A DNA stretch of 33,106 bases. Source: Gammaproteobacteria bacterium (lineage in GTDB: Bacteria; Pseudomonadota; Gammaproteobacteria; GRL18). The position numbers were made by a program, and so were the translations under genes. Shown one piece after another: positions 7,274-15,269 of this stretch. Numbering within the stretch: the stretch's first letter is position 1; every line of letters begins with the position of its first letter. The stretch covers positions 1-33,106 of the forward strand of contig JADGEM010000049.1 of assembly GCA_016744375.1 (NCBI GenBank). The letters run 5' to 3'. The notes beneath the pieces were generated by a model. The model had not been told where the DNA came from. It was given only the letters and a program-made list of their open reading frames with translations, and searched no databases.

Positions 7274-8476
7274 ATGAAAAAATTACACTTTCTTGAAGTA
7301 GAAGGGAATACCAAAGGTTTTTTTACCTTTCTCGGCCTATTTGGCCTGATTTCCTTGATTGGCATTCTAGCGGCTTATTATATGGAACATAATGGTCACT
7401 GGGTTACAGGAATGAACAACCAGATCATATGGGGAACGCCTCATGTCTTTGCTATCTTTCTAATTGTCGCAGCATCGGGTGCACTTAATGTTGCCTCTAT
7501 CTCTTCCGTATTTGCTAAAACAGCATATAAACCTCTGGCACGCTTATCAGGAATACTGGCAATTTCACTGCTCTCAGGTGGTCTTGTTGTACTGCTTCTT
7601 GATTTAGGTCGTCCTGACCGTTTAATTGTTGCCATGACCCAATTTAACTTTGTCTCTATCTTTACCTGGAACATCCTTTTATATACTGGCTTTATGGGTA
7701 TTGTTGGTGTTTATTTATGGACAATGATGGATAGGCCTTATAATAAGCTAACCAAAAAAGCCGGTATGGCAGCTTTTATCTGGCGTCTTGTTCTAACGAC
7801 TGGTACTGGTTCAATCTTTGGTTTTCTGATAGCACGTGAAGCGTATGATTCTGCATTGTTGGCTCCTATGTTTATTATCATGTCTTTTTCATTTGGTTTA
7901 GCTTTCTTTTTGTTATTCCTGATGGGCTCATACAAATACACACAACGTGATCTGGGTGATTACATTGTTAATCGTTTAAAGAACCTGCTGGGTGTTTTTG
8001 TTGCTGCTGTACTATATTTTGTCCTGGTCTATCATTTGACGAATTTATATTCTGCTGACCATAGAGGTATTACTCAATTTATTCTGACTAATGGTGGTAT
8101 TTACACATTTCTTTTCTGGGTGGTTCAGATTGTATTAGGTTCACTAGTACCTCTATTTTTACTTTACAGTCCAATGGGAAAAAATAGAACCATGATTGGC
8201 TTAGCTTCAGGACTCATTATTTTAGGCGGTATGGCCCAACTTTATGTGATTATCATTGGTGGTCAGGCATATCCTATGACTCTATTTCCTGGAATGGAAG
8301 TGAGTAGTTCTTTTTTTGATGGTGTTGTGGCTTCTTACGCCCCGTCTTTACCTGAGGTTTTATTAGGTTTAGGTGGTGTGGGTGTGACCTTGTTGCTAAT
8401 GACTGTTGCTATTGCAGCACTTAAGTTCTTACCAGCAAGCTTAGCAGATGAAGTTGCTGATCCGCACGCTAAATAA
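7274..8476 (+). CDS. dsrP: DsrP, NrfD-type quinone-interacting membrane subunit
   Basis: This 400-residue polytopic protein of the NrfD/PsrC family has about ten hydrophobic segments, starting at residue about 18 and ending at about 390. Family features include the LDLGRP motif in the third helix region and FTWNILLYTGF afterwards. DsrP is the second membrane subunit of DsrMKJOP and exchanges electrons with the quinone pool on behalf of DsrO/DsrJ. The 105-bp spacer before it holds small inverted repeats (GTTATG/CATAAC and GTATTA/TAATAC). It is the last gene of the operon: a strong terminator follows 17 bp after its stop codon, and dsrN, the usual next gene, is absent. Confidence 0.95.
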   Translation: MKKLHFLEVEGNTKGFFTFLGLFGLISLIGILAAYYMEHNGHWVTGMNNQIIWGTPHVFAIFLIVAASGALNVASISSVFAKTAYKPLARLSGILAISLLSGGLVVLLLDLGRPDRLIVAMTQFNFVSIFTWNILLYTGFMGIVGVYLWTMMDRPYNKLTKKAGMAAFIWRLVLTTGTGSIFGFLIAREAYDSALLAPMFIIMSFSFGLAFFLLFLMGSYKYTQRDLGDYIVNRLKNLLGVFVAAVLYFVLVYHLTNLYSADHRGITQFILTNGGIYTFLFWVVQIVLGSLVPLFLLYSPMGKNRTMIGLASGLIILGGMAQLYVIIIGGQAYPMTLFPGMEVSSSFFDGVVASYAPSLPEVLLGLGGVGVTLLLMTVAIAALKFLPASLADEVADPHAK

Positions 8477-8493
8477 GTGATACGTTTCTTATT

Positions 8494-8522
8494 AAAAAAA
8501 CCGGCCCAGGCCGGTTTTTTTT
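8494..8522. terminator. Bidirectional rho-independent terminator after dsrP
   Basis: Seven A, then CCGGCC, two bases, GGCCGG and eight T. The tight GC-rich stem with a T-tract on one side and an A-tract on the other can stop the dsr operon on the plus strand and the dioxygenase gene arriving on the minus strand. Confidence 0.92.
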
Positions 8523-8544
8523 GCCTGAGATAAATGTCTTTAGA

Positions 8545-9222
8545 TTAAGTATCAGCCCACATTTGGACAAGCTTTATATACGTGACATCAACACCCTGAG
8601 TTTCTTCTGCTTTCGGGTTTTCTTTGAGCATTTTCTCTCGAGCTTTCCATAACTCATAGAGTACCTCACGTTTATTGGCATCCTGAATCATACTTTGCGC
8701 CCATGTGACACAGACAAGTCGCTCTCCATCAGTTACTTCATCAACATAGTGCCAGCTGGTAGACGGGTAGACAATTGCACTACCGGCTTTAAGCTTCGCT
8801 CTATGCTCACCATATTTGGTAACAATAACAAGATCACCTCCCTTATACTCTTCAGGATCATTCAAAAAAATAGTTGTAGAGACATCGGTACGATACATAT
8901 TAGGCATCTGGCCCATAATCGGGTTGTCAATATGACCGCCATAGCCCATACCTTTTCGATAACGTGCAAGGAATGGTGCGCCGATCTTTTTCATCATGAC
9001 GGCTGCTTTATAGGTCTCATTATTGATCAGGCACCCCATTAGAATGTTGTTAAGTGATTGCATCTGGGGGGAATTATCCTGGATTAATTCTTCATTTATT
9101 TTTACATTTTGAGCAACATTTCCTGCTGATATTTTTCCATCAACAAAATTTGATTGCTTTAAAACGGCCTGAATTGATTTAAGTTGGTGTGGATTGATAA
9201 CATCAGGAATTTCAATAAGCAC
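8545..9222 (-). CDS. PiuC/YbiX-type Fe(II)/2-oxoglutarate dioxygenase (PKHD-type)
   Basis: This 225-residue protein matches the PKHD-type hydroxylases (PiuC, YbiX). The iron ligands are visible: H-x-D in GYGGHIDNP and the distal histidine in STSWHYVDEV, followed by the 2-oxoglutarate-binding arginine in GERLVCVTW and the family sequence AQSMI. Such proteins are often linked with iron and siderophore uptake; no TonB receptor is in this window. The frame is open to a TTG at 9237, but GTG at 9222 is preceded by TTGGAG at a nine-base distance, and begins the protein at LIEIPDV as in relatives. I therefore use GTG. It faces dsrP across a shared terminator and diverges from the gene at 9336. Confidence 0.85.
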   Translation of the reverse strand: MLIEIPDVINPHQLKSIQAVLKQSNFVDGKISAGNVAQNVKINEELIQDNSPQMQSLNNILMGCLINNETYKAAVMMKKIGAPFLARYRKGMGYGGHIDNPIMGQMPNMYRTDVSTTIFLNDPEEYKGGDLVIVTKYGEHRAKLKAGSAIVYPSTSWHYVDEVTDGERLVCVTWAQSMIQDANKREVLYELWKAREKMLKENPKAEETQGVDVTYIKLVQMWADT

Positions 9223-9335
9223 AGTATTACACTCCAATATAATAATAATGAGTCAGTTTATCAGGGATATTGAAGTTTATACAACTACCCCCATATTTAG
9301 TTCATATTAGTCTCCTTAAACAATGAGAATTGAAT

Positions 9336-9671
9336 ATGATAAGAGTTTTAAATGTTGTTATTGATGGTCAAATGTATGCGGTCAATGTAGAAGAAGATAT
9401 GGTTGTATCCGGTTCTCCTTTATTTAATAAGATGGATGAAGATATGAATAAAGGCTGGACCTTAAGCAAGGAATTTGTTGAAAATCCGAATATAACTCAG
9501 CGTTGTCAGATTGTCGGTGATAAATTACTGACAGCAATTGAAGATGAAAATGAACAGATGAAAACAATGATGGCGGGCTATATCCTTTCAAGAGTGCCGA
9601 ATATTATGACGATACACCTTGATAATACGGGTGAGATTTTTGAAACTCAAATTGAACTGGCACCTCAATAA
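9336..9671 (+). CDS. Unrecognised 111-residue protein downstream of dsr
   Basis: I do not recognise the family. The protein is soluble and small, with an amphipathic strand-rich start (IRVLNVVIDGQMYAVNVEED), a polar middle and a strand-rich end (NIMTIHLDNTGEIFETQIEL). There is no signal peptide, membrane segment or cysteine cluster; one cysteine lies in RCQIVGD. The start could be ATG 9336 or TTG 9330, and neither has a clear ribosome binding site. It is 48 bp from the next gene on the same strand and probably cotranscribed with it. Its position after the dsr operon suggests, without proof, a link with sulfur metabolism. Confidence 0.7.
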   Translation: MIRVLNVVIDGQMYAVNVEEDMVVSGSPLFNKMDEDMNKGWTLSKEFVENPNITQRCQIVGDKLLTAIEDENEQMKTMMAGYILSRVPNIMTIHLDNTGEIFETQIELAPQ

Positions 9672-9719
9672 TTGACTATATCTGTCAACTTTGGTCAATT
9701 ATCTTTTAGGAATTAAACG

Positions 9720-10271
9720 ATGAGAATGAAATCTAAATGGGGCAAAAATAGTAAAACGCGAACCGTGGCAGATAATGCCAGTGCTGCTGCTTTTATTTCC
9801 TGGCGCATTGCCCAGGATTGCCTGCTTGATCTTGAAAATGAACAATACCAGACGGATAGCTTAAGTCAGCGCATGGATGTTGTGGTTGAGTTTGTCATCT
9901 TTCTGGCGCATCTCGCTGATCGTATTACGTATGAACGCATGTCATCTGATGAGAGGCAGGAGTTTGTATCAACAATGGTTAAACACCTTGCACGAACTCA
10001 CCAATCGAGCATGGAAGAAATTGATGGTGTAAAAGATTATAAAGAAGGCTTTATTAATCTGGTCAACGAGAGAATGTCTGATTACTCAGATATGCCTTAT
10101 GATGATGAGCCCAGCTTTGCTATGAAACGCTATCTTGGAACCAAAGTTCAGGCAGTTATGGGGGAGCACCACAATAAGTGGATTGAAACACAGGTTCTTG
10201 AAATTAATGCACCAAATGCAATTAAACAATTAAATAAAGCTTTAGACGATCTCTATAGGCCTGCATTTTAA
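9720..10271 (+). CDS. Unrecognised 183-residue helical protein
   Basis: I do not recognise the family. The N-terminus is basic (MRMKSKWGKNSKTR), and the rest looks largely alpha-helical and soluble, with segments such as RMDVVVEFVIFLAHLADRITYERM and NAIKQLNKALDDLYR. No cysteines beyond one in AQDCLLD, no signal peptide and no known catalytic motif is visible. AGGA eight bases before ATG 9720 supports that start. The gene follows the 111-residue gene by 48 bp, with a small inverted repeat in between. The two probably form a pair. Confidence 0.75.
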   Translation: MRMKSKWGKNSKTRTVADNASAAAFISWRIAQDCLLDLENEQYQTDSLSQRMDVVVEFVIFLAHLADRITYERMSSDERQEFVSTMVKHLARTHQSSMEEIDGVKDYKEGFINLVNERMSDYSDMPYDDEPSFAMKRYLGTKVQAVMGEHHNKWIETQVLEINAPNAIKQLNKALDDLYRPAF

Positions 10272-10438
10272 GCAGATATTGGTGGACCGGGGTTGAAATC
10301 TTTACAGGTGATCAATAAGAGTGCATTTAGTTAAATCTTTTGTTTGATTGAACCGTGTTTTCGGTTAATATACGAACAGTTTCTGTAGAGCTATTACAAG
10401 TACATTGTTAGTAAAAATAATCGTATAAGGTCGTTATT

Positions 10439-11191
10439 TTGGCACTGAATTCACTTTTTTATAGGGAAGTTCGTACTCACCATTTGTTTAAATGCTTATC
10501 TGATGAATGTTTTCAGATTGTCTCTCAAAATGCGGGTTTAATTTCTTTAAAAAAAAATGAAATGCTCTATGAATGCGGTTTTGAAGCAAGCCATTTTTTT
10601 CTCATTCGTAAGGGACAAATTACTCTGTCTCAGACATCACTTGATGGTAATGAGAAAATAGTTGATATCTTTGAGTCAGGTCAGACATTTGCTGAATCCA
10701 GTATGTTCATTGACAGTAAATGTTATTCGGTTAATGCCAGGGCAACTTGTAATACCGACTTATTTTATTTTGATTCTGATACTTTCAAATCCCAACTCTA
10801 TAACTCAAATGACTCCTGTTTTTCTTTGATGGTTGATATGAGTAACTGTCTTAGATCTAAGACTCAAGAAATAATTGAATTATCGATTCATGATGCACAA
10901 TACCGCCTGGTTAATTATCTTCTGGAAAAATGTTGTGATCAGAATGATTTGTCTTGCCAGGCTGTTGTTAAACTCTCTACCACTAAATCATTGCTTGCTT
11001 CACGTCTATCAATCACTCCAGAAACCTTTTCAAGAATTTTGTCCCGATTAAAAAAACAGACTTTGATCCGTATTGAAGATGATGTCATAACCCTCATTAA
11101 ACCTGATGAATTGAGAAAGCTGGTTGGGTATTGTGGTGGGAAAAAACTGAAGAGAACAAAATTAAAGCCTACTTTGCGTTTTATAGCATAG
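10439..11191 (+). CDS. Dnr-like Crp/Fnr family transcription regulator
   Basis: This 250-residue protein has an N-terminal cyclic-nucleotide-binding-type sensor domain (about 15-130), a dimer helix and a C-terminal winged helix with the recognition segment SRLSITPETFSRILSRLKK (about 195-213). It resembles Dnr, the haem-based nitric-oxide sensor: HHLF near the N-terminus, TFAESSMF and PETFSRI are shared. The FNR cysteine cluster is not seen. The start is a TTG at 10439 with AAGG eight bases upstream; no nearby ATG is in frame. A basic tail (GGKKLKRTKLKP) extends beyond the usual end. It may control respiratory or sulfur genes here; targets are unknown. Confidence 0.85.
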   Translation: MALNSLFYREVRTHHLFKCLSDECFQIVSQNAGLISLKKNEMLYECGFEASHFFLIRKGQITLSQTSLDGNEKIVDIFESGQTFAESSMFIDSKCYSVNARATCNTDLFYFDSDTFKSQLYNSNDSCFSLMVDMSNCLRSKTQEIIELSIHDAQYRLVNYLLEKCCDQNDLSCQAVVKLSTTKSLLASRLSITPETFSRILSRLKKQTLIRIEDDVITLIKPDELRKLVGYCGGKKLKRTKLKPTLRFIA

Positions 11192-11236
11192 ACTTCCTTT
11201 TTTCTTGACTGCTTTATATCTGTAAAGAGTAAGAGC

Positions 11237-11265
11237 AAAAAAAACCGGCAAGTGCCGGTTTTTTT
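11237..11265. terminator. Bidirectional rho-independent terminator
   Basis: Eight A, CCGGCA, two bases, TGCCGG, seven T. It lies between the convergent Dnr-like regulator and the small minus-strand gene and can serve both. Its form is very close to the terminator after dsrP. Confidence 0.9.
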
Positions 11266-11284
11266 AGATAGAGTGGGAAAAGAC

Positions 11285-11476
11285 TTATTTCCAGCCACCA
11301 TATCCATCAGTTTTCTTTTCCAGACCATCTTCATAGCCAGCAGTGTATGCTTCTGTAACACGTTGCTCTTCACGCTCAGGGTTACAAACATAACCACCTT
11401 GCCAACCCTGGATATACTCTGGGTTTACGCCTTCAGATTCCATTTTCACTGTTGTATCATGATATTCTTGGTTCAT
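11285..11476 (-). CDS. Small RMF-like protein (63 residues)
   Basis: This 63-residue soluble protein has paired glycine/aromatic motifs, YIQGWQGGY (about 21-29) and AYTAGYEDG (about 43-51), separated by a charged segment. That pattern recalls ribosome modulation factor (GYQAG...GGWREA), but the similarity is short and the order of motifs is not identical. AAAGGA upstream of the ATG is a good ribosome binding site, and a strong terminator follows 20 bp after the stop, so this is very likely a real gene. It may bind ribosomes in slow growth; this is only a guess from the motif. Confidence 0.7.
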   Translation of the reverse strand: MNQEYHDTTVKMESEGVNPEYIQGWQGGYVCNPEREEQRVTEAYTAGYEDGLEKKTDGYGGWK

Positions 11477-11957
11477 AGGTTTTTCCTTTATGTTTCCAGT
11501 CAGTTAAAATCTAGTTAATGAAAGCAGACTCTGACAAAATAATAATCTGCTTATATTAAACGATTTATAGCCTAAATTCCAGTTTTTTAAGGATTTATTA
11601 ACTCTTAAATCGTTTGAATGCTTCTTCTGAATCAATAGCTGTATTTGCTTGAGCATTATAAGCAGAGCTCTTAGCTAAAATCATGTAAAAATATGCTAAG
11701 CTATTGACTATAAAGTTCTTATTCTCCATTTATAATAAATATATAAATTACTATAATACGAGTAGTTATTTGAAAATGAGTATACTTTTTGATAGAGATT
11801 AACGGTATATCTCTATGGGATAGGATTGAATAAAAATTTTGTCATCAGGGGTAATAAAAGGTATCATATAACAAATAACCAAGTAAAACGCTCGGGTATG
11901 CTTGTAATTATACAACTTTACTGGCTTATAATTAGGTTAATCAGGAATTAAAATGCA
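11477..11957. other. 481-bp AT-rich intergenic region between divergent genes
   Basis: This stretch separates the RMF-like gene (minus) from the Sel1 gene (plus) and must hold both promoters, but I cannot pick convincing -35/-10 pairs. Visible structures are an inverted repeat ATAGAGAT/ATCTCTAT (11792-11799 and 11809-11816) and a possible folded leader just before the Sel1 gene (CCAAGTAAA at 11879 with TTTACTGG at 11917). A 28-codon open frame on the minus strand (11598-11684) is weak. Confidence 0.6.
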
Positions 11958-12407
11958 ATGAGTAGTAGTGACGATATGAATTTAACTGAATCAGAAATAA
12001 TGGATTTAAACAGTGGCCTTAAGGCTCTGGAAGACAAACATTTTACCAGAGCCGTGCAGTTGTTGTCTCCACTGGCTGAAAAAGGTGTGCCTGAAGCTCA
12101 ACATAGAATGGCTGTTATGTATCAGAATGGTCTGGGTATTCACCGAAATGAAACCGCCGCTGCTTTGTGGATGAAGTTATCTGCGGATCAAGACTATGAA
12201 TTAGCCTGGCATGGCATGGGGTTCATGTATATGGAAGGTGAAGGCGTTGATAAAGATCCAGATGAAGCGGTTAAATGGTTTACCAAGGGCATTGATGCTG
12301 GGTTGATTGGCTCTATGACGACTTTGGCTATGATGTATAAAGAAGGCAATGGGGTTGAAAAAAATCCTGAAGAGGCTGAACGGTTGTTAAAGTTGGCTGG
12401 ATTTTAG
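11958..12407 (+). CDS. Sel1-repeat (TPR-like) protein
   Basis: This 149-residue protein is built of about three to four Sel1-like repeats. Each has the typical A-x-x-x-L-x-x-x-Y/F-x-x-G-x-G-V pattern: PEAQHRMAVMYQNGLGI, ELAWHGMGFMYMEGEGV and GSMTTLAMMYKEGNGV. Sel1 repeats act as protein-protein interaction scaffolds. No signal peptide is visible, so it is probably cytoplasmic. ATG 11958 is 11 bases after AGGA. Another ATG at 11953 is better placed but gives only Met-Gln-stop, with its TGA overlapping the real start codon. Partner proteins cannot be named from the sequence. Confidence 0.85.
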   Translation: MSSSDDMNLTESEIMDLNSGLKALEDKHFTRAVQLLSPLAEKGVPEAQHRMAVMYQNGLGIHRNETAAALWMKLSADQDYELAWHGMGFMYMEGEGVDKDPDEAVKWFTKGIDAGLIGSMTTLAMMYKEGNGVEKNPEEAERLLKLAGF

Positions 12408-12415
12408 TAATCAAG

Positions 12416-12779
12416 AGCAAAAGAAAGTAGGGGGCGTTCGAATAAGCGCATTATAAAACGACTGCAAGGGATACTGGTGCAACAATCTGGGGACGCTTTG
12501 AACACATCCATGTGGCGCTTGATAGAAAACGTCCATGTTTTCTGACACCCCGGTTTGCTGCACCAGTATCCCTCACAGTCTCTTAAGGCATTTATTCTCA
12601 CTTGGAGCGTCCCAAATCAAAAGATAAGAAAAAGCAACAGCAATAGCGCTCTGGTTCAACCACATGCAGTTCCAATGTTTTTGATTTTTCTTTTGCTCTT
12701 GCTTTGCTTTTGGACAACACCGGTCTCGGGTGCAATCGGCAGGCTCAGCACTTCGTCCGAACGCCCCTTTCTTTTGGCT
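12416..12779. repeat. Nested inverted-repeat element, about 364 bp
   Basis: The outer arms are 12416-12440 and 12758-12779: AAAAGAAAG plus GGGGCGTTCG on the left is mirrored by CGAACGCCCC plus CTTTCTTTT on the right. Inner arms 12460-12494 and 12547-12580 share AGGGATACTGGTGC and its complement within about 34 bp of imperfect pairing. The element fills most of the 432-bp gap between the Sel1 gene and the MoxR gene. Its higher G+C and lack of a credible gene suggest a dispersed MITE- or REP-like repeat. A 94-codon open frame inside (12555-12839) is made of repeat sequence and is rejected. Confidence 0.7.
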
Positions 12780-12839
12780 TTAAATAACCACCAGGCTAGC
12801 TCCAAAAAAATTGATAAAAATATAAGTAGCGAGAACTAA

Positions 12840-13883
12840 ATGAGAGCTTCACAATTATTTGTTGTACTAGATCAAGAATTTAAAAGTGCCCAAACCGGAC
12901 ATCATACACCGGTTATGATCTGGGGGCCTCCTGGTGTCGGGAAATCCCAACTGGTCAGTCAGGTTGCAGAAAAACATGACAGGGTATTGATTGATATCCG
13001 TCTTTCTCAGATGGAACCTAGTGATCTACGGGGAATTCCGTTTAAAGATGGTGATAAGGTTGAATGGGCTGTACCCTCGATGCTGCCTGATGCAGAAAAA
13101 CATGGCAAAGAAGGTATTTTATTTCTGGATGAAATCACTTCAGCGCCGCCAAGTGTTTCAGCCGCAGCGTATCAGCTTATATTAGATCGCCGACTGGGTG
13201 ATTATAAAATCCCTGATGGTTGGGCAATTATTGCTGCCGGTAATCGTCAGGGTGATCGCGGTGTGACCTATAGTATGCCGGCACCTCTGGCCAATCGTTT
13301 TTCACACTATGAAATTGATATTAACCTGGATGATTGGGTGGCCTGGGCTTATCAGACCGGTATTGATGAACGGATCATCGCCTTTTTGCGCTTTCGTCCA
13401 GATTTGTTGTTTGATTTTGATCCGGCACATAATCCAGTTGCTTTTCCTTCACCAAGAACCTGGGAGTTTGTTCATAGAGCCTTAAATAAGTTTATGGATC
13501 ACCCTGAATTGTTTGTAGGTGCTCTGCAATCCTGTGTGGGTCCTGCTGCTGGTATTGAGCTCAATGCTTTTATTTCTAATCTGGATCAGATGCCGGATCT
13601 GGATGCTATTATTAATGGTGAAGAAGTACCGACTCCCACTGAAATTGATTTGCAATATGCAGTGGCTTCAGCCTTGGTTGGACGGGCTATTCGTGCCAGA
13701 GACACTGACGATGCTGATGAGACGTATACTAATATTTTAAAATACGCATCCAGTTTTCGTCAAAAAGAAATGGGTGTCATGCTGGTCTCTGATATGCATC
13801 GAGCGATTGGAGAGGATCTATTTGCGGTAGAAGAATTTGCCAATTGGGCTGATGCCATCGCTGATATCATGTTATATGGGTGA
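12840..13883 (+). CDS. MoxR-family AAA+ ATPase
   Basis: This 347-residue cytoplasmic ATPase has Walker A GPPGVGKS (29-36), Walker B ILFLDE ending in Asp97-Glu98, and sensor-1 motif IIAAGNRQGDRG. The segment DLRGIPF and the shape of the N-terminal two thirds fit the MoxR group. MoxR ATPases act with VWA-domain partners as chaperones that help assemble or activate metal-containing enzymes. The next gene, whose start overlaps this stop codon (GTGA at 13880-13883), encodes such a VWA protein, so the two are translationally coupled. The start ATG follows the nested repeat directly and has only a weak ribosome binding site. Confidence 0.92.
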   Translation: MRASQLFVVLDQEFKSAQTGHHTPVMIWGPPGVGKSQLVSQVAEKHDRVLIDIRLSQMEPSDLRGIPFKDGDKVEWAVPSMLPDAEKHGKEGILFLDEITSAPPSVSAAAYQLILDRRLGDYKIPDGWAIIAAGNRQGDRGVTYSMPAPLANRFSHYEIDINLDDWVAWAYQTGIDERIIAFLRFRPDLLFDFDPAHNPVAFPSPRTWEFVHRALNKFMDHPELFVGALQSCVGPAAGIELNAFISNLDQMPDLDAIINGEEVPTPTEIDLQYAVASALVGRAIRARDTDDADETYTNILKYASSFRQKEMGVMLVSDMHRAIGEDLFAVEEFANWADAIADIMLYG

Positions 13884-15163
13884 GTACCTGCATGGATGAA
13901 GCAATAGAAACAAAGTTAGGAGCTGCCCGAACGCGTCTTATCTTAGATAAGCCTTTTTTAGGAGCCCTGGTACTTCGACTACCAATTGTTGCAGCGGATC
14001 CGTCCTGGTGTAAAACCACGGATACCGATATGAAAAAGCTGTATGTCAATCCTGAATACATTGATCAATTGACGATTGAAGAAACTCAATTTGCTCTGGC
14101 ACATGAAGCTTTACATTGTGCATTGTCTCATTTTGCTCGGCGTATGCATCGGGTTAAGTTGCGTTGGGATATGGCCTGTGATTATGCGATTAATCCTATT
14201 CTTATTGAAGATGGCTTAAAACCACCGCCTCATATTATGTACCTTCGTGAGTATATCGGTATGACTGCGGAAGAAATTTATCCGACGCTACAAGATAATG
14301 AAAATGATGCTGACAATGAATTGGGACAAAATAATTCAGAAGGGGAAAATGAGAAGGGTGAACAGTCTGATCAAGGTGATGCCAAAGATGCTGAGAATCA
14401 GAAGCTTAATAGTCAGCAGCAAGAAGAGGGTGAGCGAGGCAAGGGACAGATGGGTGATGGTAAAGAGTCTGAACAGGGCTCAAGCAATGACAGTACACAA
14501 AAAGAACCTCCGCCTACACCTAATAATGACGAGATCCAGAATCTGAGTGCACAATGGCAGCAGCGTATGGCGGGTGCTGCTCAACAGGCCTTACAGGCAG
14601 GTAAACTCAGTCAATCCATGGCACGTCTTGTGGATCACCTATTACAGCCGCAACTTCCATGGCGTATGTTATTAGCACGTTATATGAGTTCAACTGCCAG
14701 GGAAGATTATAGCTATTCTCGTCCTTCAAGTCGTCGAGGTGAGCCGGCCATATATCCCCGTTTACGCAGTCATATGGTAAATATCGTTGTGGCACTGGAT
14801 ATCAGTGGTTCCATTGCCACCAAAGAAATTCGGGAATTTCTTTCTGAAGTGGATCAGATTAAAGCTCAGGTACGGGCTCGAATCGCGCTGCATGCCTGTG
14901 ATACCAAAATCACTGATAAAGGCCCCTGGGAATTTGAGCCCTGGGATGAACTGAAATTACCGATAAAATTTGAAGGTGGTGGAGGAACCCGTTTTACACC
15001 CGTGTTTGAGTGGGTTGAAAAACAGGAGATGTGCCCCGATCTGTTAATTTACTTTACTGATGCTGAAGGCGAATTTCCAGAGCAGGTACCATTATACCCT
15101 GTTATCTGGCTGGTCAAGGGTAAAGCACCTGTCCCCTGGGGACAACGTATCCAGTTAAACTAA
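13880..15163 (+). CDS. Metallopeptidase-like/VWA two-domain protein (DUF2201 type)
   Basis: This 427-residue protein joins an N-terminal putative zinc metallopeptidase domain, with HEALH at 75-79 and a likely further ligand in DMACDYAIN (about 98-105), to a C-terminal VWA-like domain with a MIDAS motif DISGS (307-311). Between them is a polar Q/E/N-rich low-complexity linker (about 140-220). The architecture matches DUF2201 proteins paired with MoxR ATPases. The GTG start at 13880 overlaps the ATPase stop by four bases; an in-frame ATG at 13892 is an alternative. The substrate is unknown. Proximity to dsrS and cysG hints at a role in assembly of sulfur-oxidation enzymes. Confidence 0.88.
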   Translation: MSTCMDEAIETKLGAARTRLILDKPFLGALVLRLPIVAADPSWCKTTDTDMKKLYVNPEYIDQLTIEETQFALAHEALHCALSHFARRMHRVKLRWDMACDYAINPILIEDGLKPPPHIMYLREYIGMTAEEIYPTLQDNENDADNELGQNNSEGENEKGEQSDQGDAKDAENQKLNSQQQEEGERGKGQMGDGKESEQGSSNDSTQKEPPPTPNNDEIQNLSAQWQQRMAGAAQQALQAGKLSQSMARLVDHLLQPQLPWRMLLARYMSSTAREDYSYSRPSSRRGEPAIYPRLRSHMVNIVVALDISGSIATKEIREFLSEVDQIKAQVRARIALHACDTKITDKGPWEFEPWDELKLPIKFEGGGGTRFTPVFEWVEKQEMCPDLLIYFTDAEGEFPEQVPLYPVIWLVKGKAPVPWGQRIQLN

Positions 15164-15269
15164 GTCACTGCTCTAATAAGGTCCATTTTAATATTAAATC
15201 CGTATACAAGCCTGTGATAAGTGCCACTTACTTTAGCTCTTTTGAATATATAAAAATATTGTAGAATGA

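Noticed and set aside
9238..9335. Possible Fur box between the PiuC-type gene and the 9336 gene
   Set aside because: Only fragments such as AATAATAATGAG and AATGAGAATT resemble the motif; no full inverted repeat is present.
10272..10438. Possible FNR/Dnr box upstream of the regulator
   Set aside because: TTGATT and GTGATCAA occur separately but do not form the TTGAT-N4-ATCAA arrangement.
10939..11397. 152-codon minus-strand frame across the Dnr-like gene end and terminator
   Set aside because: It spans a strong terminator and overlaps two supported genes.
12555..12839. 94-codon open frame before the MoxR gene
   Set aside because: It consists largely of the nested inverted repeat, has no ribosome binding site and an odd composition.
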